The notes under the pieces: model-generated
What the model saw: the letters and a program-made list of their open reading frames with translations, nothing else
The model's database searches: none
Told to the model about the DNA's origin: nothing
Shown here: in pieces, positions 56,579-64,000 of the stretch
Layout of the letters: each line of letters begins with the position of its first letter
Numbering within the stretch: the stretch's first letter is position 1
Origin: Nitrosopumilus ureiphilus
Lineage (GTDB): Archaea > Thermoproteota > Nitrososphaeria > Nitrososphaerales > Nitrosopumilaceae
Length of the DNA: 64,000 nucleotides
Assembly: GCF_013407185.1 (NCBI RefSeq)
Contig: NZ_CP026995.1
Coordinates: 2,086,954-2,150,953, forward strand
Direction of reading: 5' to 3'
Position numbers and translations under genes: made by a program

Positions 56579-57787
56579 ATGGTTCTAGAATTTGATGCAA
56601 TTCCCACATTGATTGGTATATTGATTTTAGTTATTCCTTCAATGTTATTAGGTAGAATTTGTAAACATTTTGGAATTTCTGAAATTATTGGTTTTGTAAT
56701 TGGTGGAATAATCTTTAGTCCATTTGCGTTGGGAGGATGGATTCAATTCTTTGATAGACCAATTGTAGAATTAAATGAATTGATTTTATCATTTTGGCAA
56801 ATTGCTGGAATTATAATTTTATTTTCAGCTGGTCTTCATTTTCCTTTTTCTAGTTTAAAGAATGCAGGAATCAAAGCTATGATAGTTGGTGTAACAGGAG
56901 TAATTGTTCCACTAGCACTTGGATATGGAATTTCTGTTTTACTTGGAATTGAGTGGATGGTTGCAATGATTATTGCTGCAACTCTAAGTGCAACAAGTAT
57001 TGCAGCAGCTGTAACTATTCTAGATGAATTAGGTAAGGAGAAAACTCAGGAAGGAAATATTTTGGTTAATGCTGCAGTTCTTGATGATGTATTAGGATTG
57101 GCAATTTTATCATCTATAATTTCAATAGTAATTGCACATGCATTACCATCTCTGGAGTTAGTATTGTTTGAGATATCAGAATCATTGATTTTATGGATTG
57201 TTATTTTATTAGGTTCTGTATTTTTACTTCCTAAGATGGTTCATGCTGTAGCAGCTATGAGACCTACCTCCCTTGAATCACGAGGTACAAAACAAGCAAC
57301 TGCATTAGGTTCAGCATTTGGTATAGCAGCCATTGCTGCAAGTATTGGTCTTAATCCGATAGTAGGAGGATTTGCAGCAGGAATGGGACTTGCAGGTTCA
57401 AAGTTAGCAAGGCAAGTTAAAGAATTTGTTGGGGAATTACAAATTATTTTTGCACCATTCTTCTTTGCAATAATAGGTGCACATATCGATATTGCAAATA
57501 TTCTGAGTGTAGATCTAGTCTTATTTGTTGTAATATTGATTATTGCAGTTCTTGGTAAAATTTTGGGTGCTGGAATTCCAGCTATCATACTACTCAAAGA
57601 TAAAAACAAAGGTTTACGAATAGGATACGGAATGGTTGTTAGAGGCGAGATTGCAGTTATCACGGCAGGGTTGGGATTAGCTTATGGAATTATTTCAGAA
57701 AGCATTTTTTCAACATTAATTTTTGTAATATTAGGCACAATTATTATTGGACCAATATTACTAAGGCATTCATTTAAAAAAACATGA
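56579..57787 (+). CDS. Cation/proton antiporter (CPA2/KefB-type)
   Basis: 402 residues, 12-13 transmembrane helices. Core features are GRICKHFGISEIIGFVIGG (helix 2-3), the ion-binding region ATSIAAAVTILDELGKE, and NAAVLDDVLGLAILS with the paired Asp of the active site. GEIAVITAGLGLAYGII is a later conserved stretch. No cytosolic NAD-binding domain is fused, unlike full KefB. It exchanges Na+ or K+ for H+, serving pH and salt homeostasis. It is the last gene of the transport cluster. Confidence 0.9.
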   Translation: MVLEFDAIPTLIGILILVIPSMLLGRICKHFGISEIIGFVIGGIIFSPFALGGWIQFFDRPIVELNELILSFWQIAGIIILFSAGLHFPFSSLKNAGIKAMIVGVTGVIVPLALGYGISVLLGIEWMVAMIIAATLSATSIAAAVTILDELGKEKTQEGNILVNAAVLDDVLGLAILSSIISIVIAHALPSLELVLFEISESLILWIVILLGSVFLLPKMVHAVAAMRPTSLESRGTKQATALGSAFGIAAIAASIGLNPIVGGFAAGMGLAGSKLARQVKEFVGELQIIFAPFFFAIIGAHIDIANILSVDLVLFVVILIIAVLGKILGAGIPAIILLKDKNKGLRIGYGMVVRGEIAVITAGLGLAYGIISESIFSTLIFVILGTIIIGPILLRHSFKKT

Positions 57788-57805
57788 TGAAATTTCAAAT
57801 TCTAC

Positions 57806-58444
57806 TTAGTTCTTTTTAGATTTTACAAGTGCAGTTATAGCAATTCCAATACCAACTATACCAACTCCAATACCAATGTACCCTACATTCATTTGTTGTC
57901 TTAATTCTTGAAGAGAATTAACTGATTCTTTCAAATCATGTATATCACCAATTAATGTAGTATGCCCATCAATAATTTGAGTTAATGTAAGATCTGATGG
58001 TTCAGGAAATTCAATGTAAGCACGTTCTTCAACTTTTGGTGGATGCATTGACAAACTAATTGGAGTATCTTCAATTGTTCCTAAAATATTTGCTTGATAA
58101 AATCCAGAAATGGTTGGATTGATAAATGCATAATATTTTCCTGGAATGTTATGATCAGGAGACAAAGGTAGTGTTATACTCTCATCTTGGTAGTTTAATT
58201 TTATTTTAATTGTTTTTTTTAATCCTGTAATTCCATTTTTAAAAACTTGATCTTTAAGTTCTAATGCAGGTTCAAGTGGACTAACATAAAATTCAATTGC
58301 ATTAGTTTCTCCAGAAACTACCGGTTCATTCATCCAACCTATTTCTACTCTATATTCACCAACAGAGTCAACTGTATGGCCATATGCAATTCCTGCTAAA
58401 CCTGGAATAATTAACAAAAATAATAACAAGAGTTTTATTTTCAA
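57806..58444 (-). CDS. Exported, membrane-anchored beta-sandwich protein with predicted N-terminal His
   Basis: 212 residues. The signal peptide (about 1-22, KIKLLLLFLLIIPGLAGIAYG) would leave His23 as residue 1 of the mature chain (HTVDSVGEY). Beta-rich ectodomain to about 175 with further His (SPDHNIPGKYY, SMHPPK), then a helix and a C-terminal membrane helix (GIGVGIVGIGIAITALV) with a basic end. CopC/YtkA-like folds with a free N-terminal His can hold Cu(II) by a histidine brace; that is an inference, and the cleavage site is a prediction. Confidence 0.72.
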   Translation of the reverse strand: MKIKLLLLFLLIIPGLAGIAYGHTVDSVGEYRVEIGWMNEPVVSGETNAIEFYVSPLEPALELKDQVFKNGITGLKKTIKIKLNYQDESITLPLSPDHNIPGKYYAFINPTISGFYQANILGTIEDTPISLSMHPPKVEERAYIEFPEPSDLTLTQIIDGHTTLIGDIHDLKESVNSLQELRQQMNVGYIGIGVGIVGIGIAITALVKSKKN

Positions 58445-58501
58445 TACTAAAAAAACTTAATCTGATTTTAAAAACCTTCTACTAATTTTCAGAAATAAAT
58501 T

Positions 58502-59866
58502 CTAAGATTCAGGATAGTCATCAAGGGGGTTTGATTTTTTGAAATTTTTCATCTCTTCATCAAAGAAGAATTTTTCAGTTAGTGCAGGTTTTAAATCATC
58601 TAACCAAATTGCATTTTCATCGTATTTAGCAAAAAATGGAACTTGTACCCAGTTAGGATTTCTACCTTGTAAAAATCTCAAAACAATTACTTTTTGATCA
58701 TGTAAATCTGCAGTTCCAATAACATGTACTTTTCCTGGAGTTGCAGACATACTAGGTCCTCTAACAGTTCTTGCTAATCCACTAACTGAAGAATATGCTT
58801 TTTTGAAAATTTGATATGCCTTTACTAAAGGAACACCAAAGTAATGCTGAGCGCCAGTATCTCTTACAACGAACATGTAATATGGAATACATCCCAATTG
58901 AACTTGTTTGGTCCACATTTTTGCCCACATTTCAGCATCATCGTTTATGTGTGCTAAAAGTGGAGATTGTGTTCTAATTATTGCACCAGTAGATCTAACT
59001 GCTTTTATTGCATTTTTTACTGCATCTGTTGATAATTCATTCAGATGATTAAAGTGACCCATGATTGCAAGATGTAATCCGCTATCAACAATTTTTCTAA
59101 AAACATCTAGCATTTCTTGAGAATCAGAATCTGTTAAAAATTTGTAAGGCCAATATGATAGAGCTTTTGTTCCAATTCTAATTGTTTTCAGATTTGGAAG
59201 TTTTGCATCAAGTAAAGTATCAATATATTTTGAGAAAATTTTTGCTTTCATAATCATTGGATCCCCGCCGGTAAATAACACGTCACTAATCTCTGGATGT
59301 TCTTTAACATACTGAACTAGTTGTTCTCCTTCTTGCATTGCAAATTTCATTTCATCCATTCCTACAAATTGTGGCCATCTAAAACAAAAGCTGCAATATG
59401 CATGACATGTTTGACTTTGACTTGGAAAGAAAAGACAGGTTTCTTTGTATTTGTGTTGCATTCCATATAATTTTGTTCCATCTTTCAATGTTGGAACATT
59501 TAGTTCCATTTGACCTGCAGGATGTGGATTTAGTTGTAAACGAATTTCATTTGCAATAGATGTAATTTCTTTTTTATCTAAATTGTTTTTTAATGCTGTT
59601 GCCATTTTTTCATAATGTTCAGGTTTTAACATTCCTTTTTGAGGAAAAGTTAGTACAAACATCGGATCATTAGGAATGTTATTCCAATCAATTAATTGCT
59701 CAACAACATAGTTGTTTGCTTTAAATGGTAAAACATTTCCAACAACTTCCATTTCAAATTGAGTTTCTTCTCCAAGATTCTGAATTTGTGGAATGGTTCG
59801 AAAATTAGATAATGTGTAAGATTTTAGTGATGGTGAATTATCCCAAATGGTTTCTTGATAGGTCAC
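58502..59866 (-). CDS. kamA: KamA-family radical SAM enzyme (lysine 2,3-aminomutase-like)
   Basis: 454 residues. The radical SAM cluster motif is CHAYCSFCFRW (C-x3-C-x2-C), followed by FTGGDPMIM (SAM-binding) and a Lys in SATPGKVHVIG that corresponds to the PLP Lys of KamA. The PLP loop GGGGK of classical enzymes is altered (SATPGK). The reaction is lysine to beta-lysine in relatives, which serves the osmolyte N-acetyl-beta-lysine in some archaea. No acetyltransferase (ablB) adjoins it. It is divergent from the MscS-type channel with 152 bases between. Confidence 0.83.
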   Translation of the reverse strand: MTYQETIWDNSPSLKSYTLSNFRTIPQIQNLGEETQFEMEVVGNVLPFKANNYVVEQLIDWNNIPNDPMFVLTFPQKGMLKPEHYEKMATALKNNLDKKEITSIANEIRLQLNPHPAGQMELNVPTLKDGTKLYGMQHKYKETCLFFPSQSQTCHAYCSFCFRWPQFVGMDEMKFAMQEGEQLVQYVKEHPEISDVLFTGGDPMIMKAKIFSKYIDTLLDAKLPNLKTIRIGTKALSYWPYKFLTDSDSQEMLDVFRKIVDSGLHLAIMGHFNHLNELSTDAVKNAIKAVRSTGAIIRTQSPLLAHINDDAEMWAKMWTKQVQLGCIPYYMFVVRDTGAQHYFGVPLVKAYQIFKKAYSSVSGLARTVRGPSMSATPGKVHVIGTADLHDQKVIVLRFLQGRNPNWVQVPFFAKYDENAIWLDDLKPALTEKFFFDEEMKNFKKSNPLDDYPES

Positions 59867-60018
59867 TTTGTTACTAGTACAAATACCATTGTTAAAGGTT
59901 ACAGGTTTTTTTATGCGTGAAAATTTTAAATTTTATAATAGTTTTATTAAAGATTCTAACAGGAATGAGAGTTCAGGTTACCTATGTATGATAGAAAAAA
60001 AGAGAAAAAGTGATCTAA

Positions 60019-61764
60019 ATGGCTGAAGAAATAATTGATGCAGTAACAGGTCAAGTAGACCAATTTCAAGGTATTTCTCAGCTTCTAGCTTCGTCTGAAT
60101 CTCTTCAGGCAGCATTTATTGTATTAATTGTAGGAATTATTGGAATCGTAGTAATTTATCGTACATTTTCAAAATGGGTAAAGAAGCAAAAATTGAATTA
60201 TGTACGACCACATCTTTCAAGATTTATCAGGGTGGTGGTTTTACCATTTTTTGCTATTATATTAATTACCTCAGTAAATTTCTACATACAATCATTTGCT
60301 CTGTTTGAAAATGATGTTTTAGATTATGCAAAGGAAAAACTAAATCCTAGTGAAACATTTGCAAAGATTCTCAATACAATAAATATTCTTGTTATTGGAT
60401 ACTCTATTGCTCATATAATTCCAATAGTACTTCGTAAAAAAGAAAAATCTAATTTGGAGAAAGAAGATTTTGAGGCATGGAAAGAGTTACGTGGATTTTT
60501 AGATGATGATAATGATCTTTTTCATAAATTCTACAGGTGGGTTCCTCCAAAACACACACCAGAAGAACTAACAGGTGAAGAATTTGAAAAAAATCTCAAG
60601 ACAGAGGAAGGTAAAAAATTCCTTGAAGAATTTAGAACAACAAAAGGACTACCTATTGGTAGCTATGAACAATTAGTTAAAGATCCATTTGAAGAATGGA
60701 AAAAATCTGAGAGAGTCAAGTATCAAAAATATTATGATGATTGTATTTCTGGAAATAATGAATCTGGAAAAAAGCTAAAACCTGGACAAGACGTTGAGGA
60801 AATTTTCCCTATAGATACATGGAGAGAAGAAAAAAGATTTAGCGGATTTGATCCAGTAGTTTCTGGATCAAAACCACCAGGTTATGCAAAAAGAAAAAGA
60901 AAAGATCTTCCAAAATCAATTTCTCAGATTTTACCACTTGGAATTTTTGTTGCAGTAATACTTGGAGTAATTAGTTGGTGGGGAATAGATTTGATAATAC
61001 TTGCAACTGCTACAGGAGGATTTGCCATAGGTATAGGATTAGCACTACAAGAAACCATGCAAAATTATTTTGCATACATATTGATTAGAAAGGACAAGAT
61101 TTTTGCAGAAGGTGAGCGTGTTCAATTAGATACTGGATATAATGGATATGTGCATAAAATCACTCCTAGAGTAACTTTCATTCGTGATGCATTAAATGAA
61201 TCATATGCAGTAATTCCAACAAGGCAGCTTGTTAATTCTCAAATTATTAATTATTCAAAAGAAATCAAAATGGTACCAGCAATTGTTGAAGTAGGAGTTT
61301 CTTATCTCAATAATCCAAAGCAAGTCGCTGCAATTTTAGTTAAGATTGGAAAGCGGGCTATGAAAGAGGTTATAGATGAAAGAGGAAGACATCTAGTCAG
61401 GCAGCAAAGATGTCCTTATTTGGATAACAATAAGCCTAGTTGTGGATGTGACAAAGATATTCATGTTGAAATAAATCAACCTGTTGTTAGATTTAACAAA
61501 TTTAATGATTCATCACTTGATTTTTCATTATGGGTTTATGTTAGAGATTATGGTGCACAATTCAAAACTAAAACGGACATTAGGGTAATTATGTATGAAG
61601 AATTTAAAAAATATGATATCAGAATTCCATGGCCAATTAGAACAGTGTATCAAGGAGATGAAAAGCGGGAGGATGAGGAAATCAGAAAGCTTGATGACAA
61701 AAGAAACAAAGTTGTTGATGAATTTGGTATAGGAGATATAGGTCGTGGAGGCGGAGAGGATTAA
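60019..61764 (+). CDS. Large MscS-family mechanosensitive channel
   Basis: 581 residues, twice the size of E. coli MscS. Helices at about 31-50, 71-91 and 118-138 precede a soluble ~160-residue insertion (140-300, highly charged). Then come helix 305-325 and the pore helix LATATGGFAIGIGLALQETM (328-347). The MscS beta-domain follows, with Cys465, Cys475 and Cys477 in RCPYLDNNKPSCGC. It opens when membrane tension rises on hypo-osmotic shock. The start codon is ATG at 60019. The insertion and Cys group are unusual. Confidence 0.87.
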   Translation: MAEEIIDAVTGQVDQFQGISQLLASSESLQAAFIVLIVGIIGIVVIYRTFSKWVKKQKLNYVRPHLSRFIRVVVLPFFAIILITSVNFYIQSFALFENDVLDYAKEKLNPSETFAKILNTINILVIGYSIAHIIPIVLRKKEKSNLEKEDFEAWKELRGFLDDDNDLFHKFYRWVPPKHTPEELTGEEFEKNLKTEEGKKFLEEFRTTKGLPIGSYEQLVKDPFEEWKKSERVKYQKYYDDCISGNNESGKKLKPGQDVEEIFPIDTWREEKRFSGFDPVVSGSKPPGYAKRKRKDLPKSISQILPLGIFVAVILGVISWWGIDLIILATATGGFAIGIGLALQETMQNYFAYILIRKDKIFAEGERVQLDTGYNGYVHKITPRVTFIRDALNESYAVIPTRQLVNSQIINYSKEIKMVPAIVEVGVSYLNNPKQVAAILVKIGKRAMKEVIDERGRHLVRQQRCPYLDNNKPSCGCDKDIHVEINQPVVRFNKFNDSSLDFSLWVYVRDYGAQFKTKTDIRVIMYEEFKKYDIRIPWPIRTVYQGDEKREDEEIRKLDDKRNKVVDEFGIGDIGRGGGED

Positions 61765-61803
61765 TCTTCTCAAAACTTAAGAATCCCATTAAATCACATT
61801 TTC

Positions 61804-62682
61804 TTGTTGAGTAATATATCAATAATTTCAGGAAAAACATCTGAGGATTTAGCAAGAAAATTATCTAAGAAGATAAAGGCAAATCTAGTAAAATCGGAGA
61901 TTAGAGTTTTTGCTGATGGGGAAAGTAAAATTACGTTAAATGGAAATCTATCAAAGAAAAAATCAGTTGTGGTACAGTCAATTTATCCGCCAGTTGATAC
62001 CAATTTGATACAAGTATTATCATTGATTTCAAAAGCTAAAGAAATTTCATCACAAGTAATTGCTGTAATTCCATACATGGGATATGCAAGACAAGATAGA
62101 GAGTTTTTGCCTGGCGAAATTGTAACGATGAAAGTTCTAGGGAAATTATTCAAAGGTGCAGGTGCATCAAAAGTTATCGTAGTTGATATTCACAGTATGA
62201 TTGGATTTAAGCACTTTACTATAAAGACAAAAAATGTAACTGCAATTTCAGATCTTGTACAGTATTTTAAGAAATTGAGGCTAAAAAATCCTCTGATTGT
62301 ATCCCCTGATCAGGGTGGAAAAGAAAGGGCAAGGGAATTCGCAAGGGAATTCGGTTCAGAGTTTATCGCTTTAGAAAAAAAGAGAGATAGAAAAACAGGT
62401 AAGGTACAGATTCAAACTAAAAATGTAGAAGTTGCAGGAAGAGATCTAATTCTAGTTGATGATATGATAAGTACTGGTGGAAGTATTGTTAAAGCTACAC
62501 AATTTCTCAAAAAACAAAAATGCAAAAGAGTGTATGTTGCATGTACACATGCACTTTTAATGAATGATGCAGAAAATAAAATTAGAAAAGCAGGAGTCAC
62601 AAAAATTGTTAGTGCAAATACAATTCCAGGTAAAACATCAATAGTAGATGTTTCAAATACAATTGCAAAGGCAATAGCATAA
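61804..62682 (+). CDS. prs: Ribose-phosphate pyrophosphokinase (PRPP synthetase)
   Basis: Makes PRPP from ribose 5-phosphate and ATP, for nucleotide, NAD and amino acid synthesis. 292 residues with ADGESKITLNGNLSKKKSVVVQS, IPYMGYARQDREFLPGE (ATP site), VVDIHSM, and the PRPP-binding loop LVDDMISTGGSIVKAT. The start is TTG 61804 or 61807. The short archaeal length and lack of a bacterial regulatory flap suggest class with phosphate-independent control. It is one base upstream of the tRNA methyltransferase gene (ATGCC overlap). Confidence 0.93.
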   Translation: MLSNISIISGKTSEDLARKLSKKIKANLVKSEIRVFADGESKITLNGNLSKKKSVVVQSIYPPVDTNLIQVLSLISKAKEISSQVIAVIPYMGYARQDREFLPGEIVTMKVLGKLFKGAGASKVIVVDIHSMIGFKHFTIKTKNVTAISDLVQYFKKLRLKNPLIVSPDQGGKERAREFAREFGSEFIALEKKRDRKTGKVQIQTKNVEVAGRDLILVDDMISTGGSIVKATQFLKKQKCKRVYVACTHALLMNDAENKIRKAGVTKIVSANTIPGKTSIVDVSNTIAKAIA

Positions 62683-63629
62683 TGCCAGAAAGTTTTTTTA
62701 TTTTATCTAAAGATTATCTAGAACTTGCTACTGATGAAATAATTGCATTATCAAAAATGTATGATAGATTTTCTAAAGTTAAAATAATTTCAAATCTAGT
62801 AATTATCCAATCAAAAACAAACTGGGAAAAAATTTCAAAGCGTGCGTCATTTGTAAAAATTTCTGGTCAGATATTAAGAAAGATGTCAGGATTATTTTTA
62901 GATGAAGAAAATTTGGGGGTGTTAAAAAATGCTAAAACCTTTGTTTGTAGAATAATCAATTTGTCATCCAATCAATTCAATATTCCCGAATTGGAGAGTT
63001 CTATGGGAGATATGGTATCAAAGTTTTCTCATGCAAAAGTAAAATTGGAAGATCCCGACATTACGGTATATCTAATTTTTACAGATAAAGAAAACTTTTT
63101 TGGATTTTCAAAAAGAGTCAAAAAAGAGAGTAGACCTAAAAAGATTACAAAATATCCTCATGAATTAGATTGGAAATTAACAAGAGTCATGATAAATTTA
63201 ATAGGAATGAGAGAAGGAAAAACTATTTGTGATCCATTCTGTGGTACAGGTACAACTCTTTTAGAAGCCAAATCAATGGGAATTCATGCAATTGGATTAG
63301 ATTTTGATGAAAAGATGTGTGCAATTTCAAAAGAAAATCTTGTGACAAATGGCTATAAATCAAAAGTATTCAACTCAGATTTTCAAGAATTATCAAAGAT
63401 TTCTGAAGAATTTGACGGTATTGTTACTGATTTACCATATGGAAGATCTTCAAGGGCGTCAGAAAAACCAGAGGAGATCCTGAGGAGATTTTTCTCAATT
63501 TTGCCTAAACGTAAAAGAATTGCAATCATGTACAAAAAAGAATTGGATAGTAAATTGAGATTAAAGGGACTAAAAAAATATGAAATCTATAGGCATAAAA
63601 GCTTGACAAGGACAATTTTGATAAAATGA
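62682..63629 (+). CDS. tRNA guanine-N2 methyltransferase, Trm-G10 type
   Basis: 315 residues. An N-terminal THUMP-like RNA-binding part (about 1-150) precedes a SAM-dependent methyltransferase core: [17 protein letters not shown] (motif I), GLDFDEKMC and the catalytic DLPYGRSS (D-x-PYG), characteristic of N2-guanosine methylation. The closest type is archaeal TrmG10 modifying G10 in the D-arm; a related Trm14 role at G6 is an alternative. It is coupled to RNase Z downstream by an ATGA overlap, joining two tRNA-processing genes. Confidence 0.88.
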   Translation: MPESFFILSKDYLELATDEIIALSKMYDRFSKVKIISNLVIIQSKTNWEKISKRASFVKISGQILRKMSGLFLDEENLGVLKNAKTFVCRIINLSSNQFNIPELESSMGDMVSKFSHAKVKLEDPDITVYLIFTDKENFFGFSKRVKKESRPKKITKYPHELDWKLTRVMINLIGMREGKTICDPFCGTGTTLLEAKSMGIHAIGLDFDEKMCAISKENLVTNGYKSKVFNSDFQELSKISEEFDGIVTDLPYGRSSRASEKPEEILRRFFSILPKRKRIAIMYKKELDSKLRLKGLKKYEIYRHKSLTRTILIK

Positions 63630-64000
63630 AACTCGTGTTTTTAGGTACATCAGCAGCCCAACCTACTGAGAAAAGAGGATTGTCCTGTATTTGTTTAGAA
63701 AGAGAAGGTGAAATTCTAATGTTTGATGCAGGAGAAGCAACACAAATTTCCTATATGAAATCAGGTTTAGGGTGGAATAAAAAAATGAAATTGTTTGTAA
63801 CGCATCTACATGGAGATCATTGTGTAGGGATTTTGGGATTGCTGCAAACAATGTCTATGCAAAATAGAACAGAAACTTTGGAAATTTTTGGACCAAATGG
63901 AATTGAAGAATTTATTGCTGCTAACATCAAAGTATTAAATTTTGGATTATCATTTCCTGTTTTAATTACTATTATTAAAGAAGGGAAAGTTTTTGAAGAT
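63626..64000 (+). CDS. rnz: tRNA 3' processing endonuclease RNase Z (N-terminal part)
   Basis: 125 codons are inside the window; the gene runs off the edge. Start [19 protein letters not shown] and metal motif [15 protein letters not shown] (HxHxDH, metallo-beta-lactamase) identify RNase Z, with FDAGEATQI typical of the short form. It cuts the 3' trailer of tRNA precursors so CCA can be added, which matters here since neither tRNA gene in the window encodes CCA. It overlaps the methyltransferase stop by four bases (ATGA). Confidence 0.93.
   Translation, partial: MKLVFLGTSAAQPTEKRGLSCICLEREGEILMFDAGEATQISYMKSGLGWNKKMKLFVTHLHGDHCVGILGLLQTMSMQNRTETLEIFGPNGIEEFIAANIKVLNFGLSFPVLITIIKEGKVFED

Noticed and set aside
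62333-62358. Tandem 12-base repeat (CAAGGGAATTCG twice) in prs
   Set aside because: It lies inside a conserved helix (KERAREFAREFG) where repeated codons for Ala-Arg-Glu-Phe are natural, so no repeat function is needed.
1-64000. Search for CRISPR arrays, insertion sequences, integrases, rRNA and prophage genes
   Set aside because: No regularly spaced repeats, transposase motifs, terminal inverted repeats, rRNA-like GC-rich regions or phage structural genes were seen by eye; a tool-based search could still reveal remnants.

Overview
The window looks like part of the chromosome of a marine-type ammonia-oxidising archaeon (Nitrososphaerota/Thaumarchaeota, most like Nitrosopumilus or Nitrosarchaeum). 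The DNA is AT-rich and densely packed on both strands. The machinery is archaeal: PCNA, transcription factor S, RNA polymerase subunit L, the termination nuclease FttA/aCPSF1, a proteasome beta subunit, glycerol-1-phosphate dehydrogenase, an archaeal tyrosyl-tRNA synthetase, the archaeal pantoate kinase/phosphopantothenate synthetase route to CoA, SepF, and a tRNA with a bulge-helix-bulge intron. Several genes have a TATA-like box about 25-30 bases before the start codon, as expected for leaderless archaeal messages. No ammonia monooxygenase, rRNA, CRISPR array, insertion sequence, integrase or obvious transferred island is visible.

Layout. 1-5.1 kb: nucleotide-pool operon (UMP kinase, HD dNTPase-like protein, thymidylate kinase), Hsp20 and an ABC1/UbiB kinase-like protein. 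5.3-9.3 kb: small membrane proteins, then a secreted CARDB-like protein with a MacB/LolD-type ATPase and an FtsX-like permease; a two-HTH Lrp-like regulator diverges from them. 10.3-17.2 kb: Nudix hydrolase, AbrB/PhoU regulator, and a compact CoA operon (PoK, PPS, PanB, CoaBC) followed by a 55-residue protein and a methyltransferase. 17-27 kb: peptidase, predicted tRNA thiolase, SepF, FttA, proteasome beta, EgsA, FKBP, aminotransferase, NadM, RtcA, CopD-like protein. 27.5-31 kb: LEA14-like protein, tRNA-Val, BluB, tRNA-Arg with a D-loop intron, flavin reductase, a nearly empty 0.5 kb AT-rich stretch, and very small proteins. 31-38 kb: cyclophilin, secreted proteins, zinc-ribbon miniproteins, PfkB kinase, dimeric dUTPase, an MtrA-like protein and a DegT aminotransferase. 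38-45 kb: TyrRS, CobJ, secreted repeat protein, and the aspartokinase-PCNA-TFS-RpoL cluster facing a three-gene operon of unknown proteins that includes two tandem miniprotein paralogues. 45-54 kb: phosphatase, cyclase-family hydrolase, AsnC-type effector domain, class V aminotransferase, degenerate RecA-fold protein, ferredoxin, membrane cupredoxin, HAMP/nucleotide cyclase receptor, J-domain protein and UspA. 54-64 kb: CBS/VIT/APC/antiporter transport cluster, a secreted protein, KamA-family radical SAM enzyme, large MscS channel, PRPP synthetase, Trm-G10 methyltransferase and the start of RNase Z.

Most of the window is core archaeal metabolism and information processing. The least explained parts are the many proteins under about 100 residues (six of them additional short reading frames described here), the intron-bearing tRNA-Arg, the C33-bearing tRNA-Val, and the unknown operon at 44.3-45.2 kb.
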